A program made the translations under genes and the position numbers. A stretch of DNA of 64,000 nt, from the NCBI GenBank assembly GCA_030448025.1, contig JAUJNQ010000004.1, positions 53,966 through 117,965 on the forward strand, written 5' to 3'. Numbering within the stretch: the first letter of the stretch is position 1; each line of letters begins with the position of its first letter. Positions 29,141-39,484 of the stretch are shown here, in pieces. Under the pieces are notes generated by a model. It was not told the origin of the DNA and did not search any database. It worked only from the letters and a program-made list of their open reading frames with translations. The stretch is from Acidimicrobiales bacterium. Its GTDB lineage: Bacteria; Actinomycetota; Acidimicrobiia; Acidimicrobiales; GCA-2861595.

Positions 29141-30499
29141 ATGGAGCGGCGCATCTTCGGGCTCGAGAACGAATACGGGGTGACCTGCACCCTGCGGGGC
29201 CAGCGCCGGCTCAGCCCCGACGAGGTGGCCCGCTACCTGTTCCGCCGGGTCGTCAGCTGGGGCCGGAGCAGCAACGTGTTCCTGGAGAACGGGGCTCGCC
29301 TGTACCTCGATGTGGGGAGTCACCCTGAGTACGCAACTCCAGAATGCGACTCGATCTACGACCTCGTGGTTCACGACAAAGCCGGTGAGCGCATCCTCGA
29401 GCACCTGCTCATCAGTGCCGAGCAGCGCTTGAGAGAGGAGGGCATCCGCGGGGTCATCTACCTTTTCAAGAACAACACCGACTCGGCGGGCAACTCTTAC
29501 GGTTGCCACGAGAACTACCTCACCAGTCGGCGTGACGATTTCGGTCACTACGCCGAGGTGCTCATCCCCTTCTTCGTCTCCCGCCAGATCTACTCCGGGG
29601 CCGGGAAGGTGCTGCAGACGGCGCGGGGCGCGATGTACTGCATCAGCCAGCGAGCCGAGCACATCTGGGAGGGCGTGAGCAGCGCCACCACCCGGAGCCG
29701 GCCCATCATCAACACGCGTGACGAACCCCACGCCGATGCCGAGCGCTTCCGGCGACTGCACGTGATCGTGGGTGACTCCAACATGAGCGAGTACGCCACC
29801 TTCCTCAAGGTCGGGGCCACGAGCATCCTGCTCCGGATGCTCGAGGACCCGAACGTGGTGCTGCGGGACATGACCCTCGAGAATCCCATCAAGGCCATCC
29901 GCGAGATCAGCCACGATCCCACGTGCAAGCGACGGGTTCGCCTGGCCAACGGCCGAGAGGCGAGCGCGCTCGACATCCAAGGCGAGTATCTCGCGCGGGC
30001 CCAGCGCTACCACGCCCAAAAGGGCCTGAGCCCCCTCGAGGAGCAGGCGCTGATGATGTGGGAGCACTGCCTCACGGGGCTGGAGAAGGACCCCCTGTCC
30101 CTCGACCGCGAGTGTGACTGGGTGATCAAGCATCGCCTGATCGACGGCTACCGAGAGCGGGAGGACGTGCCCCTCACCCACCCAACGGTCTCCCTGCTGG
30201 ACCTCCAGTACCACGACGTGTCCCAGAAGCGGGGCCTCTTCTACCTCATGCAGCGCAAGGGCATGGTGGAGCGGGTCTGCACCGACGAGGCCGTCGAGAC
30301 CGCGGTGGAGCAACCGCCGCAGACCACCAGGGCCCGGCTGCGGGGCGAGTTCATCCGCAGGGCCAAGGAAAAGCGCAAGGACTACACGGTGGACTGGGTG
30401 CACCTGAAGGTCAACGAGCAGCCTCAGAAGACTGTGCTCTGCAAAGACCCGTTCAGGGCCCGTGACGAGCGCGTCGAAAAGCTCATCGCCTCGCTCTAG
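29141..30499 (+). CDS. pafA: Pup-protein ligase PafA
   Basis: [34 protein letters not shown]... Confidence 0.97.
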   Translation: MERRIFGLENEYGVTCTLRGQRRLSPDEVARYLFRRVVSWGRSSNVFLENGARLYLDVGSHPEYATPECDSIYDLVVHDKAGERILEHLLISAEQRLREEGIRGVIYLFKNNTDSAGNSYGCHENYLTSRRDDFGHYAEVLIPFFVSRQIYSGAGKVLQTARGAMYCISQRAEHIWEGVSSATTRSRPIINTRDEPHADAERFRRLHVIVGDSNMSEYATFLKVGATSILLRMLEDPNVVLRDMTLENPIKAIREISHDPTCKRRVRLANGREASALDIQGEYLARAQRYHAQKGLSPLEEQALMMWEHCLTGLEKDPLSLDRECDWVIKHRLIDGYREREDVPLTHPTVSLLDLQYHDVSQKRGLFYLMQRKGMVERVCTDEAVETAVEQPPQTTRARLRGEFIRRAKEKRKDYTVDWVHLKVNEQPQKTVLCKDPFRARDERVEKLIASL

Positions 30500-30537
30500 G
30501 CCGGAGGCGGGTCCTGCCTAGCTTCTCGACACACCTC

Positions 30538-31530
30538 GTGAGCGCCCTTCTCTCGGAGAGGGAGGGACTGCAGCGCGTCGCGCTCGAGTCGGGACGCAGG
30601 GCCTACGTGCTCACCGGATTGGTCGGACCCGTAGCGGTGGGCGACCGGGTGGTGGTGAACACCACCGCGGTGGATCTCGAGCTGGGCTCAGGAGGGTGGG
30701 ACGTCGTCCATTGGAACCTGGAACGTGACCGGTGGTCCCAACCGGGCCCGGGCCACGTCATGAAGCTGCGCTATACGAGCCTGCAGGCCGACACCGGCGC
30801 GGCTGAGGAGCGGAGCGGCTTCCAAGGTGACGGAGCGCTCGAGTCCCTGCCCGTCATCGCCTGTTCGCTCCACAGCCAGGTGGCCTGTGTGGCCGCCGCC
30901 TTCAAGCACGCCGCGCCCGGCCGCCGCCTGGCCTACGTCATGACCGACGGCGGCTCCCTTCCCCTGGCCCTCTCCGACCTGGTGGCCGGGCTGGTGGCCA
31001 CCAGGCTGGTGGACACGACCATCACCGCCGGTCAAGCCTTCGGTGGGGAGCACGAGGCCGTCAACGTGCTGTCCGCTCTGTACGTGGCCAAGGGCGGAGG
31101 GCGGGCTGATGCCGTGGTCGTCGGCACCGGGCCCGGCGTGGTGGGCACCAGGACCAAGTACGCCACCAGCGCTCTGGAGGTGGCGTGGGTCATCGACCTG
31201 GCGGGCAGGGGAGGCGGCCGGCCTGTTCTGGCCCTGCGCTACTCAGAAGCGGACCGCAGGGCGCGCCACCAGGGAGTGAGCCACCACTCGCTCACGGCCC
31301 TGGAGCAGGCCCACGAGACGGCGTTGGTTCCCGTTCCCCGTGGTCACTCCCACACCGAGCTCGCCGGACACGATGTCATGGAGGTCGACGTGCCAAACGT
31401 TCCGACGCTCCTCGAAGGACACGGGTTGAGCGTGACGTCCATGGGCAGAGGCCCGTCGGAGGACCCGCTGTTCTACGCTTACGCCGGCGCAGCCGGAGTT
31501 GCCGCGGCGTCGGTAACCTCGTTCGCGTGA
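30538..31530 (+). CDS. DUF3866-family protein
   Basis: Located between pafA and pafB; GDRVVVNTTAVDLELGSGGWDVVHWNL...VMKLRYTSLQ typical of DUF3866. Confidence 0.85.
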   Translation: MSALLSEREGLQRVALESGRRAYVLTGLVGPVAVGDRVVVNTTAVDLELGSGGWDVVHWNLERDRWSQPGPGHVMKLRYTSLQADTGAAEERSGFQGDGALESLPVIACSLHSQVACVAAAFKHAAPGRRLAYVMTDGGSLPLALSDLVAGLVATRLVDTTITAGQAFGGEHEAVNVLSALYVAKGGGRADAVVVGTGPGVVGTRTKYATSALEVAWVIDLAGRGGGRPVLALRYSEADRRARHQGVSHHSLTALEQAHETALVPVPRGHSHTELAGHDVMEVDVPNVPTLLEGHGLSVTSMGRGPSEDPLFYAYAGAAGVAAASVTSFA

Positions 31531-32444
31531 CCCGCCTGGAGCGGTTGATCAACCTGGTGGCGGCCCTGCTGGAGACGGACCGTCCCATCCCCAGGGCCGA
31601 GCTCCAGCAGCGGGTCCCCGGCTACGAGGGATCGGCCCCGTCCGTCAGGCGCGCCTTCGAGCGGGACAAGGACGCGCTCCGGAACATGGGGGTGCCGATC
31701 ACCGTGGAGCCGCTCGATCCTGCCGTCCCCGAGATGGGGGAGGGGTATCGCATCAGGCGGGAGCAGTACGAGCTGGCCGATCCGGGCCTGGAGACCGACG
31801 AGCTGGCCGCTTTGCACCTCGCTGCTTCGGCCGTGCGACTCGAGGGTGCGGGCGGTCAGGAGGCACTCTGGAAGCTGGGGGGCGCTCCCGGCGGGGAAGG
31901 CCCGGATGGGCCGCTCGCCGCCCTCCCGGGCGGCGAGCACCTGCCCACGCTGTTCGCGGCCATGAGCGAGCGGCGGACCGTGAGCTTCACCTACCGGGGT
32001 GTTGAGCGATCGGTGGACCCGTTCTGGTTGACCTTCGCCAACGGCCGGTGGTACCTGGGGGGGAACGATCACCTTCGGGGCGAGGAGCGACGGTTCCGCC
32101 TGGACCGGATCGAGACGCCGCCCGCCGTAGGCGAGCCTGGAGCCTTCGATCGACCGGCGCTGGGCAGGCGTGCCTCCCCCCAGCCCTGGCGACTCGGGGA
32201 TGAGGAGGAGGTGGAGGGGCTGTTGCTGGTGGACGCCCACCAGGCCGATTGGGCGGTGGCCCAGGTGGGGGAGGCATCGGTGCGCGAATCGCGGCCCGAC
32301 GGCGCGGTGGTGCTGGCCCTGCCGGTCTCCAACCGCGAGGCCTTCCGCTCCTTCGCACTGGGTTTCCTCGACCACGCCGAGATCCTCGGGCCGCCGGCGC
32401 TGCGCCGGGACGTTCTGGACTGGCTCGAGGCGGTGCCGGGTTGA
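31527..32444 (+). CDS. pafB: WYL-domain regulator PafB
   Basis: HTH plus WYL region; GTGA overlap with preceding gene; position after pafA. Confidence 0.88.
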   Translation: MTRLERLINLVAALLETDRPIPRAELQQRVPGYEGSAPSVRRAFERDKDALRNMGVPITVEPLDPAVPEMGEGYRIRREQYELADPGLETDELAALHLAASAVRLEGAGGQEALWKLGGAPGGEGPDGPLAALPGGEHLPTLFAAMSERRTVSFTYRGVERSVDPFWLTFANGRWYLGGNDHLRGEERRFRLDRIETPPAVGEPGAFDRPALGRRASPQPWRLGDEEEVEGLLLVDAHQADWAVAQVGEASVRESRPDGAVVLALPVSNREAFRSFALGFLDHAEILGPPALRRDVLDWLEAVPG

Positions 32445-33400
32445 CGACACGACGGCGCGCCAGCGCCGAAGAGAGTCTCCGGCGCCTGCTGGCCCTCGTG
32501 CCCTGGGTGGCCGGCCGCGACGGGCCTCGCGTCGAGGAGGTCTGCGCCCGGTTCGGCTGCACGGAGGCCGAGCTCATGGAAGATCTCGAGCTCCTCTTCA
32601 TGTGCGGCCTCTACCCCTTCACGCCCGACACCCTGGTCGAGGTGACCATGGAGGAGGATCGGGTCTGGATCCGCTACGCCAACTTCTTCTCGAGGCCGCT
32701 TCGACTCACGCCGGCGGAGGGGCTCTTCCTCCTGGCTGCGGGGACCACGCTGCTCGCCCTGCCCGGCACCGACTCGGAGGGTCCCCTCGGCACGGGGCTG
32801 GCCAAGCTCGCCGCCGCACTCGGCGTCAGCCCCGAGGAGGCGGTCGGTGTGGAGCTGGGCCACGCCCCACCCGAGGTCCTGGCCACGCTCCAGCGCGCCG
32901 CCGCCGACCACAAGCAGGTGGTGATCGACTACTACTCCTACGGTCGGGACGGTTGGGGCAGGCGGACCATCGATCCACACCGGGTGTTCAACGCCACGGG
33001 CCAGTGGTATGTCGACGCCTGGTGCCACGACGCTGTCGGCGAGCGCGTCTTTCGGATTGATCGGATGAGGGCCGCCGAGCTCCTCGACATCACCTTCGAT
33101 CCCCGTCCGATCAACGGCACCACGCCGACCTACTCGCCCAGGCCTCATGACCCCGTGGTGGTCCTCGAGCTCGACGATCAGTCCCGGTGGGTCGCCGAGC
33201 AGTACCCGAACGAGGGGGTCGAGCACGTGGGCTCGGGTAAGTGGCGCGTTCGCCTCCGGGTGAGCGAGCGGGCATGGCTCGAGCGCCTCCTGCTCCGGCT
33301 GGGTCCCCGGGCTCGGGTGGTGGACGGGGACGCCTCTGTCGGCGCTGCGGCTGCCGAGCGTGTGCTTGCCCGCTATGGCGTTAGCGTGAGGTCCCAATGA
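32441..33400 (+). CDS. pafC: WYL-domain regulator PafC
   Basis: TTGA overlap start; VIDYYSYGRDGWGRRTIDPHRVFNATGQWYVDAWC WYL domain. Confidence 0.88.
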   Translation: MTTRRRASAEESLRRLLALVPWVAGRDGPRVEEVCARFGCTEAELMEDLELLFMCGLYPFTPDTLVEVTMEEDRVWIRYANFFSRPLRLTPAEGLFLLAAGTTLLALPGTDSEGPLGTGLAKLAAALGVSPEEAVGVELGHAPPEVLATLQRAAADHKQVVIDYYSYGRDGWGRRTIDPHRVFNATGQWYVDAWCHDAVGERVFRIDRMRAAELLDITFDPRPINGTTPTYSPRPHDPVVVLELDDQSRWVAEQYPNEGVEHVGSGKWRVRLRVSERAWLERLLLRLGPRARVVDGDASVGAAAAERVLARYGVSVRSQ

Positions 33401-33419
33401 GCCCCCCGAGCCGGCGACG

Positions 33420-34196
33420 ATGACGTTGCCTCCCGAGATCCACCCGCAGAAGTCGCCGACGTCCGGCCCGTACCCTGTGTGCAACGATGCCGACACAGCG
33501 TCTCTCGGCGAACCGACGGTGGACATCCCGGCTGTGGACGCCCCCGCCTCGAGCGCGCCGGCCGTGAACGAGGCCGCAGTAGGAGAAGTCGCACAGGACA
33601 CGATCGTCGTCGAAGAGCCGGTCGTCGAAGAGCTCGTCGTCGAAGAGCCGGTCGTCGAGGAGCCGGTGGCCAAGCAGAGTGTCCTGCGAAGCATCACCGA
33701 GTGGGTGGTAATTCTGGGTGTGGCCCTCGTCGCGGCCATCGTCATTCGCCAGTTCCTGCTTCAGGCGTTCTACATCCCGTCCGGATCCATGGAGCACACC
33801 CTCGAGATCAAGGACCGGGTTCTCGTCAACAAGCTGAGCTACCGGCTTCACGAGGTGCACAGGGGCGACATCATCGTGTTCGAACGCCCCGCCGACGACG
33901 GGAGCGGGAGCAAGGACCTCATCAAGCGAGTCGTGGGCCTGCCGGGAGAAACGGTGGAAGGTCGCGACAGCGCCGTCTTCGTCAACGGCCAGCGCCTCAA
34001 CGAGCCCTACCTCGCGAAGGGCGTGACGTCGAGCTCCTTTCCCGCGCAGCGGGTGCCCCCCGGGCACGTGTGGATGATGGGCGACAACCGCTCGAACTCG
34101 AGGGACAGCCGGGTCTTCGGAGCCGTGCCCCAGTCCAACGTGAAGGGGCGAGCCTTCATCCGGGTCTTCCCGATCAGGTCGATCAGTCTCCTGTGA
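33420..34196 (+). CDS. lepB: Signal peptidase I with acidic repeat N-terminus
   Basis: FYIPSGSMEHTL, DRVLVNKLSYRL, KRVVGLPGETV, MGDNRSNSRDSR. Confidence 0.93.
   Translation: MTLPPEIHPQKSPTSGPYPVCNDADTASLGEPTVDIPAVDAPASSAPAVNEAAVGEVAQDTIVVEEPVVEELVVEEPVVEEPVAKQSVLRSITEWVVILGVALVAAIVIRQFLLQAFYIPSGSMEHTLEIKDRVLVNKLSYRLHEVHRGDIIVFERPADDGSGSKDLIKRVVGLPGETVEGRDSAVFVNGQRLNEPYLAKGVTSSSFPAQRVPPGHVWMMGDNRSNSRDSRVFGAVPQSNVKGRAFIRVFPIRSISLL
33606..33668 (+). repeat. 15-bp tandem repeat gtcgtcgaagagccg (about 4 units) in lepB
   Basis: Encodes VVEEPVVEELVVEEPVVEEP. Confidence 0.85.
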
Positions 34197-34908
34197 TCGA
34201 CTGGCGGGCCACCGCCGCCATCATCGCCTCCACGTGGTCGGAGTAAACGGCGTCGATGCCGGCGGCGAGGCTGGCGGCCAGTACCCGCGGGTGCTGGCAG
34301 TCCCAGGCCAGGCAGTAGCGGCTGAAGCGGTGGAAGAGGGTGGTGAGGCCGCCGGTCCAGTCCGTGTAGTGGAGATTGACGGCGTCGACACCCGCGTCGG
34401 CGAGGGCCGCCGCACGCCGCTCAGGGCCCTCCTTGATCCGGCGCAACCGAGTGGAGTCCACCAGGTGGACGTCGTCCGAAAGGACCCGCCAAAGCGCCAC
34501 CTGCCGCCAGTCCGGGTGGCAGAGCCACAACCGACCAGGAGCCTCGCCGAACCGGCCGGCCACCGCCACCACCGGTCCGGCCGCGTTCGGGTCCTTGATG
34601 TCCAGGGACAGCTCGTAGCCCGTCCCGCACTCCTCGTACAGGCGCTCCAAGCTGATGATGTGCGAAGGGAGCGCTGCGAGGAGAACGTCGGCGATGGCGC
34701 GCCGGCGCAGCCAGGCACGCACGAAGCCGTCGTGGTTGAGCACCGGCACCCCGTCGGCAGTGAGCCACACGTCGCTCTCCAGGCCAGTGGCGCCCAGCTC
34801 GAGACCGAGACGGAACGCCTCCAGCGTGTTTCCGGGCGCGTCACCACGTGCGCCCCGGTGTGCGAAGGCGATGGGCGGACGGAGCAGAGACGGTTGAGAA
34901 CCGCTCAA
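34183..34908 (-). CDS. Glycerophosphodiester phosphodiesterase
   Basis: AFAHRGARGDAPGNTLEAFRLGLELGATGLESDVWLTADGVPVLNHDG. Confidence 0.93.
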   Translation of the reverse strand: MSGSQPSLLRPPIAFAHRGARGDAPGNTLEAFRLGLELGATGLESDVWLTADGVPVLNHDGFVRAWLRRRAIADVLLAALPSHIISLERLYEECGTGYELSLDIKDPNAAGPVVAVAGRFGEAPGRLWLCHPDWRQVALWRVLSDDVHLVDSTRLRRIKEGPERRAAALADAGVDAVNLHYTDWTGGLTTLFHRFSRYCLAWDCQHPRVLAASLAAGIDAVYSDHVEAMMAAVARQSITGD

Positions 34909-34920
34909 GTTTCTGGACCG

Positions 34921-35352
34921 ATGGTGCCGATGCTATTGGGGACGAAGGGAGGCGCTGTGGCGTGGATCAGGGCAAGCTGTACGACATGTGGGGACGTCGA
35001 GCTCAGCATCGATGAGGTGCAGCTCTTGATGTGCGCGTCGACGAGCGAGGGCTCGTACGTCTTCCGTTGCCCGGCGTGCCGCCTGATCGTCTCCAAGGCG
35101 GCCGAGGAGAACGTGGTCGACGTACTCGTGGCCTCGGGCGTGCGCCTCTCGGTGTGGCATCTTCCCGCCGAGCTGGACGAGCCGCACTACGGGTCTCCGA
35201 TCGGCTACGACGAGCTGCTCGATTTTCACTTCCAGCTACGTGACGATGCCTGGATGGAGGAGCTCGACGCCATGGCTCTGCCACGGAGCCCTCGCCCAGG
35301 CGCCTCGAGCCCGCCAGACCGCACGGTCAGCAGTGACGCAGTGACGCAGTGA
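34921..35352 (+). CDS. Conserved hypothetical with CxxC zinc-ribbon-like motifs
   Basis: ASCTTCGDVELSIDEVQLLMC...YVFRCPACRLIVSK. Confidence 0.7.
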   Translation: MVPMLLGTKGGAVAWIRASCTTCGDVELSIDEVQLLMCASTSEGSYVFRCPACRLIVSKAAEENVVDVLVASGVRLSVWHLPAELDEPHYGSPIGYDELLDFHFQLRDDAWMEELDAMALPRSPRPGASSPPDRTVSSDAVTQ

Positions 35353-35370
35353 CCAAGTGACGCAGTGACA
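35331..35370 (+). repeat. 8-bp tandem repeat (GTGACGCA) at gene 3' end/intergenic boundary
   Basis: cagtgacgcagtgacgcagtgaccaagtgacgcagtgaca. Confidence 0.75.
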
Positions 35371-35384
35371 CGGTTCGTCCGCCG

Positions 35385-35597
35385 ATGATCTGGCTGTTGC
35401 CGGCCCTGGTCGCAGTTCTCGGCCTCGTTGCCGTGGCCGTCGTCACCATGCGAGCCGCCGAGGAGGCGCGCCGCCTGGTCTGGGAGCTTCGCAAGCTGGG
35501 GACGGTGCGTCCCGCTCTGGTGGAGGTTCGAGCCGCCGGCCAGAGCTTGGGAGCGGCCGTTCGAAGCGCGTCCCTCCGGGATGGGAGCCGGACCTAG
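35385..35597 (+). CDS. Small single-TM protein of unknown function
   Basis: MIWLLPALVAVLGLVAVAVVTMRAAEEARRLVWELRKL; co-directional just upstream of tatA/B. Confidence 0.6.
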   Translation: MIWLLPALVAVLGLVAVAVVTMRAAEEARRLVWELRKLGTVRPALVEVRAAGQSLGAAVRSASLRDGSRT

Positions 35598-35606
35598 ACT
35601 CTTCCT

Positions 35607-36017
35607 GTGGGAAGCATTGGTCCTATCGAGATCCTCGTCGTCCTGGTAGTGGCTTTGCTGGTCCTCGGCCCCCAGAAGCTTCCCGACGCCGCTCGGTCCG
35701 TGGGTCGGGCCATTGGTGAGGTCCGCCGCTACACCTCCGGCTTCCAGGCTGAGATGCGTGACGCGTTCGCCGAGCCCACGCCGTCCACTCGCCCCCCTCC
35801 GGCCACGGCCGGCGAAACCCTCGGCCCGACCGGCGAGAGCGCCAGCGCGACGAGCGAGGCGACCAGCGCGACCGGCGCGACGAGCGAGACCACCAGCGCG
35901 ACGAGCGAGACGACCGTGGTCCCTGAGCCCACCGACGTGGTTCCGGCCGGCGAGCGGCCCATGGTGGCCGACGACCTCCCCCCGGTCACCGGCAACGGCG
36001 ACACCCCGTCGGCGTAG
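35607..36017 (+). CDS. Twin-arginine translocase TatA/TatB subunit
   Basis: MGSIGPIEILVVLVVALLVLGPQKLPDAARSVGRAIGEVRRYTSGFQAEMRD. Confidence 0.93.
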   Translation: MGSIGPIEILVVLVVALLVLGPQKLPDAARSVGRAIGEVRRYTSGFQAEMRDAFAEPTPSTRPPPATAGETLGPTGESASATSEATSATGATSETTSATSETTVVPEPTDVVPAGERPMVADDLPPVTGNGDTPSA

Positions 36018-36041
36018 GGAGCCGTCATCGCTCTCAAGCTG

Positions 36042-36797
36042 ATGAAGCGAGGTGCCCGGCGCCGGTCTGCCTCGGGCGCAGCCATGTCGCTCGTCGACCA
36101 CCTGAGCGAGTTGCGCAGGCGCCTTGTCATCTCCATCGTGGCGGTGGCGACGGGTGCAGTGGTGGCCTTCGCCTTCTACAACCAGATCCTGGACTTCCTG
36201 ATCGGTCCCTACTGCGAGCTTCCTCAGCCACCGCGGCCGCCCGGGCCGTGCAGCCTGTTCATCACCGATCCCCTGGAGGGATTCGCCACCCGGCTCAAGG
36301 TGGCCACCTACGTGGGGCTCTTCCTGGCATCACCCGTGGTGCTCTACCAGCTCTGGCGCTTCATCACCCCGGGGCTCAACCCCAACGAGAAGCGCTACGC
36401 CATCCCCTTCGTGGTGTCGTCGATCGCCCTCTTCTGCCTGGGTGCCACCCTCGCCATGGTCACCTTCCCGAGGGCTCTCGACTTCCTCGTCGGCGTCGGT
36501 GGTCCGGACATCACCGCCATCTTCAGCCCCGCCAAGTACCTGCGCCTCATCACCTTGATGGTGCTGGCCTTCGGCGTGGCCTTCGAGTTCCCCGTGCTGC
36601 TCGTGTTCTTGCAGCTGGCGGGCGTGCTCACCAGCCGGCGCCTGGCGTCGTGGCGCCGGGCGGCCATCGTCGTCATCTTCGTGGTGGCGGCGGTGATCAC
36701 GCCGAGCCAGGACCCGTACTCGCTCCTGGCCATGGCCGGTCCCATGTACGTGTTCTACGAAGCGTCCATCCTCATCGGACGACTGCTCAAACGCTGA
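36042..36797 (+). CDS. tatC: Twin-arginine translocase subunit TatC
   Basis: MSLVDHLSELRRRLVISIVAVATGAVVAF; multi-TM. Confidence 0.96.
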   Translation: MKRGARRRSASGAAMSLVDHLSELRRRLVISIVAVATGAVVAFAFYNQILDFLIGPYCELPQPPRPPGPCSLFITDPLEGFATRLKVATYVGLFLASPVVLYQLWRFITPGLNPNEKRYAIPFVVSSIALFCLGATLAMVTFPRALDFLVGVGGPDITAIFSPAKYLRLITLMVLAFGVAFEFPVLLVFLQLAGVLTSRRLASWRRAAIVVIFVVAAVITPSQDPYSLLAMAGPMYVFYEASILIGRLLKR

Positions 36798-36813
36798 GCG
36801 TCCCCGCGCCTCG

Positions 36814-39474
36814 ATGAGCGCCGAAGGGATCGAACCAATGAGCACATCCAGCTCTCGGGACCGGTTCCTCGCCTCGCTGGGCTTCGAGCCGGACGGCTTC
36901 CAGGTTCGGGCCTTCGACGCCCTCGACGCCGGCCGCTCGGTGCTGGTGGCCGCCCCGACCGGATCGGGCAAGACGGTGGTGGCCGAGTACGCCATAACCC
37001 GGGCCCTCGACGCCGGCCGGAAGGCCTTCTACACCACCCCCCTGAAGGCGTTGTCCAACCAGAAGTACGCCGACCTCGTTCGGGCCCATGGAAGTGGGCG
37101 CGTGGGCCTGTTGACGGGCGACAACAGCGTCAACGCCGATGCTCCCGTCGTCGTCATGACCACCGAGGTTCTCCGCAACATGATCTACGCCGGTTCTCCG
37201 GCCCTGGAAGGGTTGCGCTACGTCGTCCTGGACGAGGTGCACTACCTGCAGAACCCCTACCGGGGCGCGGTCTGGGAAGAGGTCATCATCCACACCGCGC
37301 CCGAGGTGGACCTGGTGTGCCTCTCGGCCACGGTCTCAAACGCGGAGGAGGTGGCCAGCTGGATCCAGACCGTGCGGGGCGCCACCACGACCGTGATCGA
37401 GGAACGCCGTTCGGTGGAGCTTCGCCACCTGTACCTGGTGGGCGATCGGGCCGCGGACGAGCTGCGGCTGCTCCCCACGTTCGTGGACGGCCGGCCCAAC
37501 CCCAAAGCCGAGGCGCTCGACGGTCGTTCGGCCGGCCACTCCCATGATCGTGGCCGACCCCGGGGTGGGCGGCTCTACGCGCCGCGCCGAGCCGAGGTGG
37601 CCGAGGTCCTGGCCGGCGAGTCGATGCTGCCCGCCATCTACTTCATCTTCAGCCGGGCGGCCTGCGACGACGCCGTGCGCCAGTGCGTCTCATACGGGCT
37701 GCGCCTGACGACACCGGAGGAGCGCAGCCAGATCCGGGTCATCGCCGAGGCCAAGGTTGAGGCCCTGTCCGACGACGACCTGGCCGTGCTCGACTACGGC
37801 CAATGGCTCACAGGCCTCGAGGCCGGGGTGGCGGCTCACCACGCCGGCATGGTCCCTCCCTTCAAGGAGGCGGTTGAGGCGTGTTTCAACGCCGCTCTGG
37901 TGAAGGTCGTGTTCGCCACCGAGACGCTCTCCCTCGGGATCAACATGCCGGCCCGTTCAGTCGTGATCGAGAAGCTCACCAAGTTCAACGGCGAGCGCCA
38001 CGAGCCTCTGAGCCCCGGTGACTACACCCAGCTCACCGGCCGGGCCGGACGGCGGGGGATCGACGACCTGGGCTTCGCGTGCGTGCTCTGGTCACCGTTC
38101 GTTCCCTTCGACCAGGTGGCCGGTCTGGCTTCCAGACGCACCTACGCGCTCACCTCGTCATTCCGGCCTACGTACAACATGGCCGCCAACCTCGTGCGTC
38201 GCTACCCCCCGGAGGAGGCCCACCACCTCCTCAACCTGTCCTTCGCCCAGTACCAGGCCGACGCCGACGTGGTGCGCCTGGAGGCGGAGCTGGAGCGCAG
38301 CAACCAGAACCTGCGCGCCGCCGAGGCCGGAGCTGGCTGCGAGCTGGGCGACGTGGGGGAGTACCGCACCCTGCTGCGAGCCAAGCCGCGGGGTTCGCCC
38401 GAGCGCGCCGTGGTCGAGGCCCTCGGGCGCCTCCGCCCGGGCGACGTGGTGGTCGTGCCGGGACAGAGGTCGGGCGGGCGGGCCGCGGTGCTGGCCACCT
38501 CGCAGCGCCGAGGCGGCGACGTGCGCGTCACCGCCCTCACCGTGGACCGCCGGAAGCTGTCTCTTGCCCCCCGCGACTTTCCCGCGCCCCCGCGGTCTTT
38601 GGGCCGTGTCCCGCTCCCGACCCCGTACGCCCCGACCAGCCACGGCTTCCAGCGGGCCGTGGCCCAGGCCCTGGCCAGGGCCAAGCTGCGGGGCCAGCCG
38701 GTGGTGCGAGGCGGGCCGCCGCCGGCGGCCGCCGATGAGCATCCGGTGGCAGCCTGCCCCGATGCCGCCGCTCACGTGCGCCACGCCGAGCGGGCCGAGC
38801 GCCTGCGGCGGCAGGCTGAACGGCTGGAGCGCCAGGTGCGCGGGCGCACGGAATCCCTGGCCCGCCAGTTCGACCGCGTGCTCCGGGTGCTTCAGACGTG
38901 GGGCTACGTGGATGGTTGGAAGCTGACCGGTGCCGGATCGCGCCTCGCCCGCTTCTACCACGAGGCCGACCTGTTGATCGCCGAAGCCCTGGGCGAGGGC
39001 CACTTCGACGGCCTGGACCCCCCATCCCTCGCCTCGCTCACCTCGGTGTTCACCTTCGAGCAGCGCGGCTCGGCGCCGGCCCCGGCGCCGTCGTTCCCCT
39101 CGAAGGGCCTGCGCCAGCGGTGGCTCGCCATCGAGCGCCTCTGCGCCGAGCTGAACCTGGCCGAGGAGGAGGCGGGGCTGCCCCTCACCAGGCAGCCGGA
39201 CCCGGGATTCATGACCATGGCGTACGACTGGGCCAAGGGCAACGACCTCGACTCGGTGCTGGCCGACGAGGACATGTCGGGTGGGGACTTCGTGCGCAAC
39301 GCCAAGCAGCTCATCGACCTCCTCCGCCAGCTGGGCGACGTGGCCCCCGACCCCGGAACGTCGGGCAGCGCGCGGGCCGCCGCCGAGGGATTCTTCCGCG
39401 GCCTGGTGGCCGCTTCATCGGTCATCGGCACGGCTTCTGCGTCGCCGTCGCCGTCGCCGGCCGCGTCCGCGTGA
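36814..39474 (+). CDS. DEAD/DEAH-box RNA helicase (Mtr4/HelY-like)
   Basis: APTGSGKTVVAEYAI, VVLDEVHYLQNPYRG, QLTGRAGRRGIDDLG. Confidence 0.94.
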   Translation: MSAEGIEPMSTSSSRDRFLASLGFEPDGFQVRAFDALDAGRSVLVAAPTGSGKTVVAEYAITRALDAGRKAFYTTPLKALSNQKYADLVRAHGSGRVGLLTGDNSVNADAPVVVMTTEVLRNMIYAGSPALEGLRYVVLDEVHYLQNPYRGAVWEEVIIHTAPEVDLVCLSATVSNAEEVASWIQTVRGATTTVIEERRSVELRHLYLVGDRAADELRLLPTFVDGRPNPKAEALDGRSAGHSHDRGRPRGGRLYAPRRAEVAEVLAGESMLPAIYFIFSRAACDDAVRQCVSYGLRLTTPEERSQIRVIAEAKVEALSDDDLAVLDYGQWLTGLEAGVAAHHAGMVPPFKEAVEACFNAALVKVVFATETLSLGINMPARSVVIEKLTKFNGERHEPLSPGDYTQLTGRAGRRGIDDLGFACVLWSPFVPFDQVAGLASRRTYALTSSFRPTYNMAANLVRRYPPEEAHHLLNLSFAQYQADADVVRLEAELERSNQNLRAAEAGAGCELGDVGEYRTLLRAKPRGSPERAVVEALGRLRPGDVVVVPGQRSGGRAAVLATSQRRGGDVRVTALTVDRRKLSLAPRDFPAPPRSLGRVPLPTPYAPTSHGFQRAVAQALARAKLRGQPVVRGGPPPAAADEHPVAACPDAAAHVRHAERAERLRRQAERLERQVRGRTESLARQFDRVLRVLQTWGYVDGWKLTGAGSRLARFYHEADLLIAEALGEGHFDGLDPPSLASLTSVFTFEQRGSAPAPAPSFPSKGLRQRWLAIERLCAELNLAEEEAGLPLTRQPDPGFMTMAYDWAKGNDLDSVLADEDMSGGDFVRNAKQLIDLLRQLGDVAPDPGTSGSARAAAEGFFRGLVAASSVIGTASASPSPSPAASA

Positions 39475-39484
39475 CTCTCGGGAA

